A stretch of DNA of 64,000 nucleotides from Laguncularia racemosa (taxonomy: Eukaryota; Streptophyta; Magnoliopsida; Myrtales; Combretaceae): assembly GCA_037954665.1 (NCBI GenBank), contig JBBMOL010000280.1:620001-684000 (forward strand). Reading direction: 5' to 3'. The translations under genes and the position numbers were made by a program. How positions within the stretch are numbered: position 1 is the first letter of the stretch; every line of letters begins with the position of its first letter. This document shows, piece by piece, positions 23,086 through 35,000 of the stretch. The notes beneath the pieces were generated by a model. The model searched no databases. It was not told the DNA's origin and saw nothing but the letters and a program-made list of their open reading frames with translations.

Positions 23086-24215
23086 CATTGTTAAAAGTGT
23101 AAGGTTAGTCAACCTACAAGGGGGTACTTTCCTAAACATTTCTCTCTTAAGGTTAGCCCATAGGGGCACCTTTTGAGATACCTTTTTTTCAGGGTTGCAA
23201 GTCTAAGAAGACGCTCCTTGCTATAGGCTAGTCAGCCCACAAGGGGGCACTTTTCTAAACATTCTCTCTTAAGGTTAGCCCATAGGGGCACCTTTCGAGA
23301 TACCTATTTTTCAGGGTTATAAGTTTAAGCAGACGCTTCTTGCTATAGGTTAGTTAGCCCACAAGGGGGCACTTTCTTAAACATTCTCTCTTAAGGTTAG
23401 CCCATAGGGCTACCTTTTAAGATACCTATTTTTCAGGGTTGCAAGTCTAAGAAGATGCTTCCCATTATAGGTTAGTCAGCCTATAAGGGGGCACTTTCTT
23501 AAACATTCTCTCTTAAGGTTAGCCCATAGGGGCACCTTTTAAGATACTTATTTTTTAGGGTTCCAAGTCTAAGAAGATGCTTCCCGCTATAGGTTAGTTA
23601 GCCTACAAGGGGGCACTTTCATAAACATTCTCTCTTAAGGTTAGCCCATAGGGGCACCTTTCGAGATACCTATTTTTCAGGGTTGTAAGTTTAAGAAGAC
23701 TCTTCCCACTATAGGCTAGTCAACCCACAAAGAGGCACTTTCCTAAACATCCTCTCTTAGGATTAGCCCATAGGGGCACCTTTTAAGATACCTATTTTTC
23801 ATGGTTGCAAGTCTAAGAAGACGCTTCCTGTTATAGGTTAGTCAGCCCATAAGGGGGCACTTTCCTAAACATTCTCTCTTAAGGTCAGCCCATAGAGGCA
23901 CCTTTTGAGGTACCTATTTTTCAGAGTTGCAAGTCTACGAAGACGCTTCTCGCTATAGGTTAGTCAGCCCACAAAGGGGCACTTTCCTAAACATCCTGCC
24001 TTAAGGTCAGCCCATAGGGGCACCTTTCGAGATACCTATTTTTCAGGGTTGCAAGTCTAAGAAGACGCTTCCCTCTATAGGTTAGTCAGCCTACAAAGTG
24101 GCACTTTCCTAAACATCTTCTCTCAAGGTTAGCCCATAGGGGCACCTTTTGAGATACCTATTTTTTAAGGTCGCAAGTCTAAGAAGGCATTTCCCACCAT
24201 TGATTAGTGAACTCA
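23086..24215 (+). repeat. tandem array, about nine units of about 122 bp
   Basis: Unit starts GGTTAGTCAGCCCACAAGGG at about 23103, 23226, 23348, 23469, 23592, 23714, 23837, 23959 and 24080, a regular 121-123 bp period. Each unit contains two related halves: TTAGTCAGCCCACAAGGGGG and then TTAGCCCATAGGGGCACCTT. It lies in the 3' untranslated region of Tat-B. Confidence 0.9.
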
Positions 24216-24600
24216 CAAGAGCGCTTTTCTAATTTATCAATTAGTTAGCTCATATGAGCACTTTTTTAAATAATTGATTAGTCAGCTCATAGGAGCACTT
24301 ATCCGGATTATCCTCTTTAAGGTCATTAGTCTCATAAGACACTTCCTAATATCGATTAGTCAACTCATAAGAGCACTCTTTGAAGACATTTCTCCCTAAA
24401 CAATCACTAGTCAAGCCAAACGCTTCTATTGATAGGTGGCCTACTCATAAGAGTGCTTCCTAAGACAATCTTCTCTTTAGGGTTACTAGTTCGATAGGAC
24501 GCTTCCTATTATAAGCTATTCCACTCACAATAACACACTCCTAAACAATCCTTGAGATGTTTCTCATCGTCGATTAGTCAATCCATAGAGCACTTTTTGA
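24216..24600 (+). repeat. degenerate extension of the array with about 79-bp spacing
   Basis: ATTAGTCAGCTCATAGGAGCAC and ATTAGTCAACTCATAAGAGCAC recur about 79 bp apart. This matches the shorter unit of the Tat-A array at 29388-29880 better than the 122-bp unit before it. Confidence 0.7.
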
Positions 24601-24814
24601 AAGGATACATTACTTCAGATTATTAGGTTGTTTAGGTCATTCCTTGAACAATACCAATCATCACAAAAGCACTCATGGGATTATTAGCTCATGGAGCATT
24701 TTCCTACAAAATACCAAGTTCCAGATAACTAGCCAAACTATGGTGTTATCCATTCGGTCTATAGGTAAAAAATGGTATCTTTTTTGTCTTTGTAGTTAAG
24801 TTTTTCAGACTTTA

Positions 24815-24831
24815 CCACAAAGAGGGGTAGC
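24815..24831 (+). other. Tat-B polypurine tract
   Basis: CCACAAAGAGGGGTAGC directly before the 3' LTR. The equivalent in Tat-A is AAAAAGGAGTAGC. Confidence 0.75.
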
Positions 24832-26994
24832 TATAAACAACTCATTTTTGCCCTTAATAATTAATAATGGTCAATTTTCAAAATTTTCATAATTTTTCTT
24901 CTAATTTAGCAAAAATAAGGAAAATATTCAAAAAATAAAATAAATAGGGAAAACATATTAATTTTGGAAAATAATGATGGAAATAATAAGAAAAGGAGTT
25001 AAATAATTTTTACAAATTTTTAGAATTCCAAAATAATATAAAAATAATAAAAATTGCATTGCATATATGCAATTTACATAAATTAAAAAAAACTGAGAAG
25101 TGGGCTAACCCAGCTGGTCCGGATCATGGCCTAAGGCACGGGGAAGGTGGCTCAGTCAGGGGTTCAAAACGTGGGGGAAGCAAATCCGCGTTTTACAATT
25201 GTTTCCTCCCCCTAGGACACACGTTAGCTGTTGATTGGATAGAGGGAATGCACGCGTCGGGTGCGTGATAGTCTTCAACCTCCATCCGAGATCATCGCTG
25301 GCAAGAAAAAATTCGAATCCGACCGTTTTAACGCAATGTTTTGCATAAATCCACTAAATCTTTAATCAATAAAAGATAAACATCTTCCGAATGAAATCAA
25401 ATCAAAACAAAATCCAAGATTTACACAAATCAAGGGCAAATCGAAGGAGAGTCTCAACCGACGATTTGATTCGTGCTAATCAGAGGAAATCCAAGTTTAT
25501 CCCACTTGATTTCCAACGCCTATAAATAAAACATGAGGGGAGGAAGCAAAATCACGAATCAAAAGTGAGAAAAGAGAGAAAATAAGAGAGATTGAAGCTT
25601 CGTTGGAGTTCACGGGCACGACCACCGACCACCGCCTTCTTGAACCACCACCTGGAGAGGTTTTCAATGGAAAACACCACCACCATCAGGTTCCTCATCC
25701 TTAGAAGCTTCGAAAACACCTCCTGTTTGACGAAAAGGGACGCTGGAATGCTGGCGACGAGGACTCCCAACTGCCATGACCCGACCCAACCCGTGCATCG
25801 TATCCAGACTAAGGTAAGTCAAATTTTTTGTTTTTTTTTTTTATTATTTCATTTATTTATTTATTATTTTATTTATAATGCGAAAATAGAAATTAGGGAA
25901 AAATAATAAAAAATGAAAATAATATTAGGAAAAGTGATAGAATTTAGATTAGTTTATTTATTTTTTAGAATAGATAAAATAAGAAAAAAATTATAAAAGT
26001 TATAAAATAAAAATGTTAAAATATATATTTAAAATAATAAAAAATAGAATAAGAAAATAATAAAATAGATAAAATAACAGAAAAAATAGATAGATAATAA
26101 ATAATAAAAAAATAATAAATGATTATATAAAATATTAAAAATGTTGAAAGATATTTAAAATAATGAAGATAATATGAAAAAAATAGTAAACAAATAAAAT
26201 AAAAAAAGAATAAAAAATAAAAAATAATAAATATATATATATATAAGTAATAACGATTAAAATTGGGGTTAATAGAGGTAGAATAATAATAATAGGGAAA
26301 TAAAAATAATTTTTATCACTTAGAAAAATCCTTTTCTTAAATAAATCTAAAATTGTTTTTTCTTAAATCAAATTTTTCAAAAAAAAATTAATAAAGCTTA
26401 AGCTTAGATTTTTTTCCAAAAATACTAAAAATGATGAAAACGTAAACCTGAGGTATTTTTATAAATAAAATTAGGTAACCCACTAAAGCTTTTCATGAAA
26501 GTGAACTACGACTTGTTTGATCCTGAATAGTAGGTACGTAGGCACCCATTTGAGGCAACTCTAAAAAGGATAAAAAAACTATTTTCCATTTTAGAATAAG
26601 TTTTTTTTAATCAATAAGCAAAAATACAATAAAAAAATAAAATAAAACAAAATAAACAATAATAAAAGACATTAGAATATAGTTTAGACTTCAAAAGAAT
26701 AATGTAGTAACTTTAAAGTTTTAATAGGTTAACCCTTGAGTCCAGAAACTCTAGTTTTCCCTTTCCTCTTTCACAAAATGAAAAGAGGAAATCTTACTGA
26801 CTAGTTGTCCAAATTAGGATTGATTTGCTTAATTAAATCCTAATTCAATAATCTTTCCCAACTTTAGTTAGGTGGCGACTCCAAAATAAGACAAAATTCC
26901 TAATTCAAGTCGAGGATTTATATTAGATGAGCATAGGGTCTAGTATAAATCAGATTAGGGATGGGAATATAAAAATAAAAAATTAGACTTAACA
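24832..26994 (+). repeat. Tat-B 3' LTR
   Basis: 2163 bp, from TATAAACAACTC to GACTTAACA, colinear with the 5' LTR. It includes the A/B box pair (25106-25170) and GTACGTAGGCACC at about 26533. Confidence 0.9.
25106..25170 (+). promoter_or_regulatory. tRNA-like pol III A and B box pair in the LTR
   Basis: TAACCCAGCTGG (25106-25117) and GGTTCAAAAC (25161-25170), spaced 43 nt as in the 5' LTR. This copy has the best A box end (AGCTGG). Confidence 0.5.
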
Positions 26995-26999
26995 GTTCC

Positions 27000-27545
27000 C
27001 AATCGAAGGAGATTTTCGAGAATCATAGGCCTAGTTCCTAGATGAAAATATATTAATGGTAGAGGGTGAGTCAGAAGAAGGATCCAAGATGGAAAAGGAT
27101 CCTAAATGGAAGATGTATTTTAACGGAGCTGCCAATGTGTTTGGATGTGGAATTGGGGTAATGTTGGTATTTCCGAAAGGAATGCAATTCCTCGTAGGAA
27201 CGAGACCCACATTCCGATATGCCAATAATATTACAGAGTATGAAGCATGCATCTTCGGTCTCAAAATGGCTTGCTATATGGAAATCCATGAGTTAGATGT
27301 ATATGGAGATTCTTCGCTTATCATATATAGACATGAGGAGAATACAAAACTAAATACCCTAAATTAGTGCCATACCATCAGCCCTTGATAGAATTGATAG
27401 AACAATTCAAGGTGGTCAGCTTCACATACTTCCCAAGAACTTAAAATTAACTTGTTAAAGCCCTTGCCAAATTAACATCTTTGATTCAAGTAACAAGAGG
27501 GATCGAAGTTTGGCCATTGAGGATAGAAATTGAGGGTAGGCTCAC
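27000..27545 (+). pseudogene. Tat-A second RNase H (aRH-type) domain
   Basis: Resumes the Tat-A coding region immediately after Tat-B. Contains DPKWKMYFNGAANVFGCGIG, YANNITEYEACIFGLKMAC and LDVYGDSSLIIY, so the core pattern is well kept, though the first acidic residue reads FNGA in place of FDGA. Open from 27056 to 27367, then stops. Confidence 0.85.
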
Positions 27546-28835
27546 CTATTGTCTAGCAATTAAAGAAACATAAGATGACAAGCCTTGGTAACATGATATC
27601 AAAACATTCCTCTAAGAAGGCAGATACCTTAAAATGGCCAATAAAAATGACCAAAAGATACTTAGAAGGTTAGCAAGTCATTTCCTATTAAGTGAGTCTA
27701 TACTTTATAGAAGGTCATTCGATACCATGTTGCTAATATGTGTAGACAAAGAAAAGTTAGATAAGTTAATGAAGGAAATACATAAGAGGGTATGTAGCCC
27801 CCTTACATGAATGGATACATGCTTGCTCGAAAGATTATGAGGATGGGCTACTATTGATTGATAATGGAATTGGATTGCATTAAATGCATTAAGCACTGCC
27901 ACTTATGCTAAGTTTACGCCAACAAAATAAATGCTCCACCTAAAGAGCTCCATTCACTTTCTGTACCATGGCCTTTCTCTACGTGGGGAATTGATGTTAT
28001 TGGAACAATCACCCTAAAGGCGTCTAACGGTCATAGGTTTATACTAGTAGCTATTGATTATTTTACCAAGTGGGTTGAAGCCTCATTATATGCCAATGTC
28101 ACTAAAGGAGTGGTAGTCTAGTTCATGAAGGAAGACATAATAGCTCAGTACGGACTTCCTGAATCAATCATCATTGATAATGGCACCAATCTCAACAACA
28201 AATTGATGTTGGAATTATGTCAATGATTTAAGATAAATCATAGAAACTTAACTCCATACCGACCTTAAATGAATGAGGTAGTAGAAGCAGCAAACAAGAA
28301 TATTAAGAGAATTGTTGAGAAAATGACTATCACCTATAAAGATTGGTACGAGATGCTACCCTTCACACTCATGGCCTACAAAACCTCCATTCGAACATCT
28401 ACCGGAGTTACTCCCTACTCATTGGTATATAGTGTTGAGGTAGTATTACCAGTTGAGGTTAAAATCCCATCCTTTAAGTTTTTATCGGAGACATAACTAG
28501 ATGAATTTGATTGGGTGAAGAAAAGGATCAATCAATTAAACTTAACTGATGAAAGAAGACTCATGGCATTATGTAATGGCCAATGCTAACAACAAAGGAT
28601 GGCCTGAGTATTCAACAAAAACATTTAGCTACAACATTTTAAGGAAGTTGACTTAGTAATAAGGAAGATTCTACCTAATGCACAAGATTCAAGAGGAAAC
28701 TTCACTCTAAATTATGAAGGTCCATATGTTGTGAAAAGGGTATTATCAGGACGGGCATTAATATTAGCTCAAATGGACAATCTAGATTTGAAGGATCCCA
28801 TAAATGCAGATGCGGTTAAGATGTACTATCCCTAA
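27546..28835 (+). pseudogene. Tat-A integrase, broken
   Basis: Contains PWPFSTWGIDVIG, HRFILVAIDYFTKWVEASLY, SIIIDNGTNLNN and VVEAANKNIKRIVEKMTITY (28269 onward), then a C-terminal domain with NYEGPYVVKRVLSG and DAVKMYYP and a stop at 28835. The motif order is that of a retroviral-type integrase core followed by the Tat C-terminal domain. TAG and TAA stops and small frame changes interrupt it. Confidence 0.85.
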
Positions 28836-29387
28836 ACATGAATAATAAAAATTTTACCGAAAGTTCATGAAATGTTAGCAATCATCACAACTTCGTAGTT
28901 TGATTTTCATCTCTCTATAAGCAAAGTTGATATCCTTTAGCGGTCATCGAATGTTGAAGCCACCTTAACCAATCACCATCAACAAATTCTTACGTCACTT
29001 TCCTATCTTATCTACACTCCACCTCATATACGAGAGAACAATGGTTAATAAACAATGATGGGATTGTAAAACTCATTAAATATTGTGTTATGATGTTACC
29101 CTTCTCGAATAGCAGGTTTGGTGTTGTTTCAAGATAAGACCAAAATCACAAGAGCTAAACTCGTAGAAAAACTCCAGAAGAATGCTTACATCAAAATCTT
29201 TTACTTTACTCAAGACAAAGATAAGCAGGTGAAGATTAGACCATCATGAGGGTTTGGTTGTTTGGTTATTATCAACGGTGACCAAGTAAGCATCTATGTG
29301 TCAAAAGAAATAAAAATTGAAATAATAACAATAGGAGAACAATCATTCCTCATTCCATCAAGCTCACAATTGAGTCATGTCCCTTTT
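28836..29387. other. Tat-A 3' untranslated region, unique part
   Basis: No recognisable domain between the integrase stop and the tandem array. Confidence 0.65.
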
Positions 29388-29880
29388 GAGGTCACTAGTC
29401 TAGTGAGACACTTCCTATTATTGATTAGTTAGCTCATAAGAACACTTTTATAGATAATCTCTTTTTAAGGTTACTAGTCTAGTAAGATGCTTCCCATTAT
29501 CAATTAGTTAGCTTATAAGAATACTTTTATAAATAATCTCTTTTTAAGGTTGCTAGTTTAGTAAGACGCTTCCTATTATCAATTAGTTAGCTCATAAGAG
29601 TACTTTTATAGATAATCACTTCTTAAGGTTGCTAGTTTAGTGAGGCGCTTCTTCTTATTATTTAGTCAACTCATAAGAGTACGTTTATAAATAATCTCTT
29701 CTTAAGGTTACTAGTTTGGTGAGACGCTTCCTATTATCGATTAGTCAGCTCATAGGGGTACTTTTATAGATAGTCTCTTTTTAAGGTTGTTAGTCTAGTA
29801 AGGCGTTTCTTATCATTGGTTAGTTAGCTCATAAGAGCACTTTTTTAGATAATCTCTTCTTAAAGGTTGCTTCTTGTCTA
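29388..29880 (+). repeat. tandem array, about six units of about 79 bp
   Basis: The unit contains ATTAGTTAGCTCATAAGAGC, then AATCTCTTTTTAAGGTTGCT and GACGCTTCCTATTATCGA, repeating near 29424, 29500, 29580, 29660, 29738 and 29818. It has the same position in the element as the 122-bp array of Tat-B. Confidence 0.85.
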
Positions 29881-30079
29881 AGGCCACTTTCCAAGGAATA
29901 TTAGTCATCATAAAGCAGTTGTTTTCTTTTTCAACATAGGATTACTAGCTCGTAGAGCGTATTCCTCACTCTATCTAAGGTTGGATAGCCACCTAAATAT
30001 AGCGTTATCCATCTTTTTTCCTAGGCAAAAATGGTGTCTTTTTGTCTTTTGTAGCTAAGTTTTCCCAAAACTTTACTAT

Positions 30080-30092
30080 AAAAAGGAGTAGC
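30080..30092 (+). other. Tat-A polypurine tract
   Basis: AAAAAGGAGTAGC directly before the 3' LTR start. Confidence 0.7.
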
Positions 30093-31640
30093 TATAAATA
30101 TCACATTTTTTGCTCTCATTTAGATTTTTAAAATAAAATAATAATAATAATAAATAAATAGATAAAATCTTAGTTTAGGAAATAACGAAAAAAAATAAAA
30201 AATAATAATAATTAAAATAATTAAAAACATAATAATAAAATAAATAAATAAAATAATAATAGTAATAATAAAGAAATATTAATAATAAACAATACTAAAA
30301 ATAAAATGTGAATATATGGCCTTTAAATTAAGCTTGGGAAGTACAAATCAATAATGAATTAATGGAAGTTAATTATTTGAAATGACTGAGAAAAGGGCTA
30401 GTCTAGTTGGCTTATACCTACTCTTAAGGAGAAAGGAAAGTAATGGAGGACACGGGTTTGAAACTTACGGAAGTCACTTTGTGCCATTTTCATTTTTTTT
30501 CTTTCCAACTGCCACATGGCAATAAACCATTAGGCGAAAAACGTCCAAGCCAACTACGTGGTCATCTTCTTTAGCCAACCAACAGTCGTAGAACATAAGG
30601 GAGAGGAAACTTGAGCAAATCTGAATACGCCAAAACTATTTTTCTAACTTTTTTTTATTACTATAACAAAAACAAACTTGATAATTCACAAAAAATGACC
30701 TTAATCTAATGGATTTGCATCAAATCTCCAAGATTAAGCCGAATCTAAAATAGAAAAGCAAATCTCAACCATAGGTCAATTGGAGCTTATTAGGGTGATT
30801 TTTGTAGGCCTATAAATAAAACTCGACTTTGCAAACTCGAGCAAGGAACAATTTTCATCCTTGGTCGCATAAATTACACTCAATATTTACTTTCTCTCTT
30901 TAAACTTCCATGGCCGAACCCACCTACCATCTCTTTAGGATTACACTCACTACACATAACTTGGAACAATAATATAAGTATCAATAGACTCTTAGAAGCT
31001 CAAGGATTCAAAAGATACAAACTTTTAGGTTTGATTTTGCTAAAATCCTACTTAATTGAAAGACCTAAATTTAGCCATCGTCGGCCCCCTTCGAACCACC
31101 ACCTAAGCTAGTTTTTAGGTGAAAAGAACCTTCGATTCATCTTCTACACCCTTGAAAAGCTAAGGAATTTCTCTTTAGCCACCTCAAATCTTCACCAGAG
31201 CACCGCTAACGAGAATCCCAATCGTCGCCCACACCTGCGAATCCTAATCTCACTTTTTTTTTAAGTATTTTCTTTTATGTTGAAAAGGATATCACAAAAT
31301 AAAATATGATTCAAAATTTAGAAGGCTAAGGTAGTAACTTTAGGGTTTTAATAGGCTAGCCCCCAAATAAATAATCTTTGGTTTTTCTTTCTTTTTTTTT
31401 TAAAAAAGAAATGATTTCGTTGACTAGTGTTCAAGTTAGGATTAATTCGTTGAATTAGACCTAAACTTAACGATTTTTCCTAACTCCAATTAGGTGGCAA
31501 CTCCAAATAGATTAAAAAAAACAAAAGTCAAAATTTTTTTTCTCTAGTTTAGGTTGAGGGTTTGTTTTAAATGGGCATAGGATTTGACACAAATTCAGTT
31601 AGGGGAAGATAGAAAAATTAAATTAAAATTAGACTCGATA
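30093..31640 (+). repeat. Tat-A 3' LTR
   Basis: 1548 bp, ending GACTCGATA directly before the GCTTT target repeat. It contains the A/B boxes at 30399-30464. It lacks the GTACGTA region found in the 5' LTR and keeps a CG-containing block (31075-31250) that the 5' LTR lacks. Confidence 0.85.
30399..30464 (+). promoter_or_regulatory. tRNA-like pol III A and B box pair in the LTR
   Basis: TAGTCTAGTTGG (30399-30410) and GGTTTGAAAC (30455-30464), spaced 44 nt, matching the 5' LTR pair. Confidence 0.45.
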
Positions 31641-31645
31641 GCTTT

Positions 31646-31824
31646 TTGAAGACTATGTCTTTGTTTTTCAGTTGTGACTCTTCCTTCTTGTCAAGTCCAC
31701 GTTCTTTCTCTCTTCCAATTTGATCTGTCAAGGCCATGGCCTTTTCCAATGTCAAATTAAACCCTTTAGCTTTGTGAACAATACAAGAGATGTTTTTAGT
31801 TAGTTCGATATTTAATTTTCTCAT
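31646..31824 (-). pseudogene. possible gag-like fragment, right part
   Basis: The minus-strand frame starts MRKLNIELTKNISCIV and includes LEKAMALTDQIGREKERG. It reaches the Tat-A target site and appears to continue, with a one-base shift, into 8345-8399. Such charged helices occur in gag proteins, but no diagnostic motif is present, so the assignment is weak. Confidence 0.3.
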
Positions 31825-32018
31825 GTGATTAGTTACTAAGTTAGTTACTCTTTACTCTTTGTTACACAATAGGGATGCACTATAAATAGATTTTGTAGTC
31901 GAGACTATTAATTCAATTCAATACAATTTTCACTTTATTTTTTGTTACAAGAAAAGAAATACAAGTTTTCTTTCTTCTTCCTTGTTTAATTGCAAGTTTG
32001 CAACGGAGTAACATCACA
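31824..32018 (+). repeat. Copia-1 5' LTR
   Basis: From TGTGATTAG to ACATCACA. Shares TTTACTCTTTGTTACACAAT and a TATAAATAGA TATA box with the 3' LTR. The left boundary is a best guess. Confidence 0.7.
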
Positions 32019-32084
32019 TGGTATCAAAGCAATGATATGATATGAGGAATACTTGTTTTTGTCAATTCTTGTTTGTTTCTTAAA

Positions 32085-35000
32085 GATGAACAATAATTTA
32101 GAACAAGTTCATAGTCATTATATTGATCCAATAAATGTTGATCCTTTTTTTCTATCTTGTTCTAATAGTCCATCTATAGTCATTAGAGGAACATTATGTT
32201 CCATGGAACAAATTATCTAGAATGGAGTAGAACTGTTAAGCTAGTATTAGGAGTGAAACAAAAGTTAGGTTTTATAAATGGAAATGTTACTCGACCTAAT
32301 CAGAACTCATTAGATTTGAATAAAGTGGATTAGATGTGATTATATGATCTGTTGTTGGATCTTAAACTCGATGATAAGTGATCTTTAACAGAATTATTAG
32401 TACACTTAATTGGCTTATGAATTATGGATAGAGGTGACCGATCAATATAGAGAAGGGAATGTACCATTGGTATTTCAATTACAATTTGAACATAGTAATA
32501 TCAAGCATATGAATTAGTCTGTAAGAGTTTATTATAATATGTTCAAGAGATAGTGGGATAAATTACAAATCTTATATAGTTACCCTATCTATGAGTGTAG
32601 ACGCTTAGAATATTGTACTTGCAGATTGAAGGAGCATATTGTCGAGTTTGAGTCATAGAGTAGGTTGATTCAATTTTTTATGGGTTTAAATGAAGGTTAT
32701 GAAGCCATACGAAATTAGATCCTCTCTATAGATCCTTTTGCCATAGTGAGCATAGCATATTATCTAGTTTAATAGGATGAGAAACAAAAACAATTGACAA
32801 GATTTATGATTCAAAGTCTATTGCCTTTAATCTAAAGAGAACAGATTTTTATAAAAATAGTTTTGATAAGAGAAGAAGTAAGACATCTAGAAGACTAGTT
32901 TGTAAACATTGTAGAGTCGAGGGCTATACTATTGAAAATTGCTTTCAATTGATTGGTTATCCGTATTAGTTTAAGGGAAAGAGACTTGGAAAAGATTAGA
33001 ATAAAGTGGCTACTCATCATGTTTCTTTTGAAAATGTTTCTTTTTCTACTCCACCAGATAACGTGAAGGATGATAATGTAACTTGCTCACCTAAAGAAGA
33101 TGTTAGGCTAATTCATAGTGTTTGTCAAGTGGTCATGAAACTGATGAAGGAAAAGGAGATGAATTAACATTTGACCACTAATTTTGTAGGAAAGTCAAAT
33201 TCATTCTCTTGTTTTAATGTTGAGAATAATGATTGTTGTATTTGGATTGTTGATACAGGTGCCACTGATTATATCACACCATACTAGTCAATGTTAATAG
33301 AAAAATTATCATTAACTAAACCAGTTTCTATTAGCTTACTAGATGGAACTCTTAAATTAGTCCAAATTGTTGGTTCTGTTCATATTTCTTCATCACTAGT
33401 GCTTAGAAATATATTCCATGTTTCAAATTTTAAGTAGTCATGTATCCGTATGTAAGGCCCTTGTTGACAATCGGTTAACTACCAAAATTGATCCACATGT
33501 TCTTGTTTTTCAAGACCGGCGTAGTAAACACATCTTTGCATTAACCAAAGCTTGTAATGGCTTGTATGTTCTACAGTCTAATGCTAAGCCAGGTTCGGCT
33601 CCCTTAGTTGATCAAACTCAGAATGTCATGTCCAATCTTAGTCATGTTGACAATAAAATTAGTCTTGTTCACTTGCTACATAATAGATTAGGTCACTTGT
33701 CTTTCTCCATAATTCAACATTTGATAGATTGTAAACACTTAGATGCAAAAATCTTTCCATTTCTAGTGCTAGATATTTCCTTACCATTCTTGATGATTGT
33801 TCCTATTGTACTTAGACTTATCAACAATAAGTCTCAAGTAACTAGTTGCCTTGATAAAATTTTCAAGATGATTCATACATAGTTTAGAGCTACACTACAA
33901 TTAATTAGAATTGATAATGGTTCAGAATTTCTTTCTTATTCTTGTCAAGATCTTTTTCATGGTATTGGCATTGTACACCAAAGAACTATGACCTATACAC
34001 CTCAACAAAATGGAAGAGTCAAACGAAAACATTATCATCTCATTGAAACAGCTTGAGCTTTAAGACTCTGCTAATTTGCCAAAACGGTTTTAGGGAGAGT
34101 GTGTACTTACTGCTAACTATCTTATTAACTTGATGCCTATGGAAAAATTAAATTAGAAATCCACTTTTGAGATTTTATTTAAGCATAAACCATCTTATGA
34201 CCATTTGAGAATCATGGGTTGCCTTTGTTACATAGTTAACAATTCTCCCAGTAAAGACAAATTTGATCCAAGAGGTATCAAACGTATTTTTCTTGGTTAT
34301 GCTTTCAAACAAAAAGACTATAAGGTATATGATTTGAATTCATGACATACTTTATTCAATAGAGATGTTGTTTTTCATGAAGCCATATTTCCCTTTCAGT
34401 TTATGATAGATAATATTTCCTTAAAATCCCCTTTAATTATGGTTATCTTTCCTTCCTTTTCTAATGATGATATTTCTGTCCTTAGAAACATTGATTCAAG
34501 TCTTGGGAGTTCTTCACAACCAGTTTGCATTCCGTGTCCTATTGATAATTTGGTTCCTTCTTTTGAACATTTTGATCTTAGAAGATCCACTAGGTAGCAT
34601 AAATGTCCTCCTTAGCATATCCTTTTTTTGATTCATCCACCTTTCACGATTTTCCTCATGATTATACTACATCTTTGGCACAAGTTTTCACAGTTCATGA
34701 ACCTTTGTCTTATTCTCAAGCTTTTGAAACTAAAGAATGGATATATGCTATGAATAAGGAAATTAAAGTATTATAGATTATGATACTTAGGAGCTTACTA
34801 ACTTCCCATCGGGCAAGAGAGCAATTAGATCTAAATGGGTGTTCAAAATTAAATATAAACTAGATGGCAATGTGGAAAGGTATAAAGCTAGAGTACTAGT
34901 TAAACGTTTTACTCAAATTGAAGGAATATATTACCATGATACTTTTTCTCCCATTGCAAAGCTTGGACCATGAAAATTCTTATTGTAGTAGCCATTGCAT

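Larger units (their letters stand above)
14319..26994 (+). mobile_element. Tat-B: Ty3/gypsy Tat-lineage LTR retrotransposon nested in Tat-A
   Basis: A 12676-bp element with a 2214-bp 5' LTR and a 2163-bp 3' LTR. The target duplication is GTACC on the left (14314-14318) and GTTCC on the right (26995-26999), with one mismatch. With one copy of this repeat removed, the Tat-A frame reads straight across the site. It carries a primer site, ORF1, a stub of gag, reverse transcriptase, RNase H, a second RNase H, integrase, a tandem array and a polypurine tract. Numerous stops and the loss of most of gag and all of protease make it inactive by itself. Its LTRs are far more alike than those of Tat-A, consistent with a later insertion. 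Confidence 0.92.
8405..31640 (+). mobile_element. Tat-A: Ty3/gypsy Tat-lineage LTR retrotransposon, split by Tat-B
   Basis: The element has an exact 5-bp target duplication GCTTT (8400-8404 and 31641-31645), a 5' LTR at 8405-10023 and a 3' LTR at 30093-31640. Its own sequence is about 10.55 kb once the 12.7-kb nested element at 14319-26994 is set aside. In order it carries a primer site, ORF1, partial gag, reverse transcriptase, RNase H, [Tat-B], a second RNase H, integrase, a tandem array and a polypurine tract. The second RNase H between the ordinary one and integrase is known from the Tat/Ogre lineage. All coding parts are broken by stops, the protease is missing, and the 5' LTR starts TGTGAACACC while the 3' LTR starts TATAAATATC. 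Confidence 0.9.

Noticed and set aside
23086..24215. CRISPR-like regular repeats
   Set aside because: Units are contiguous at about 122 bp without unique spacers and lie in the 3' region of a plant retrotransposon.
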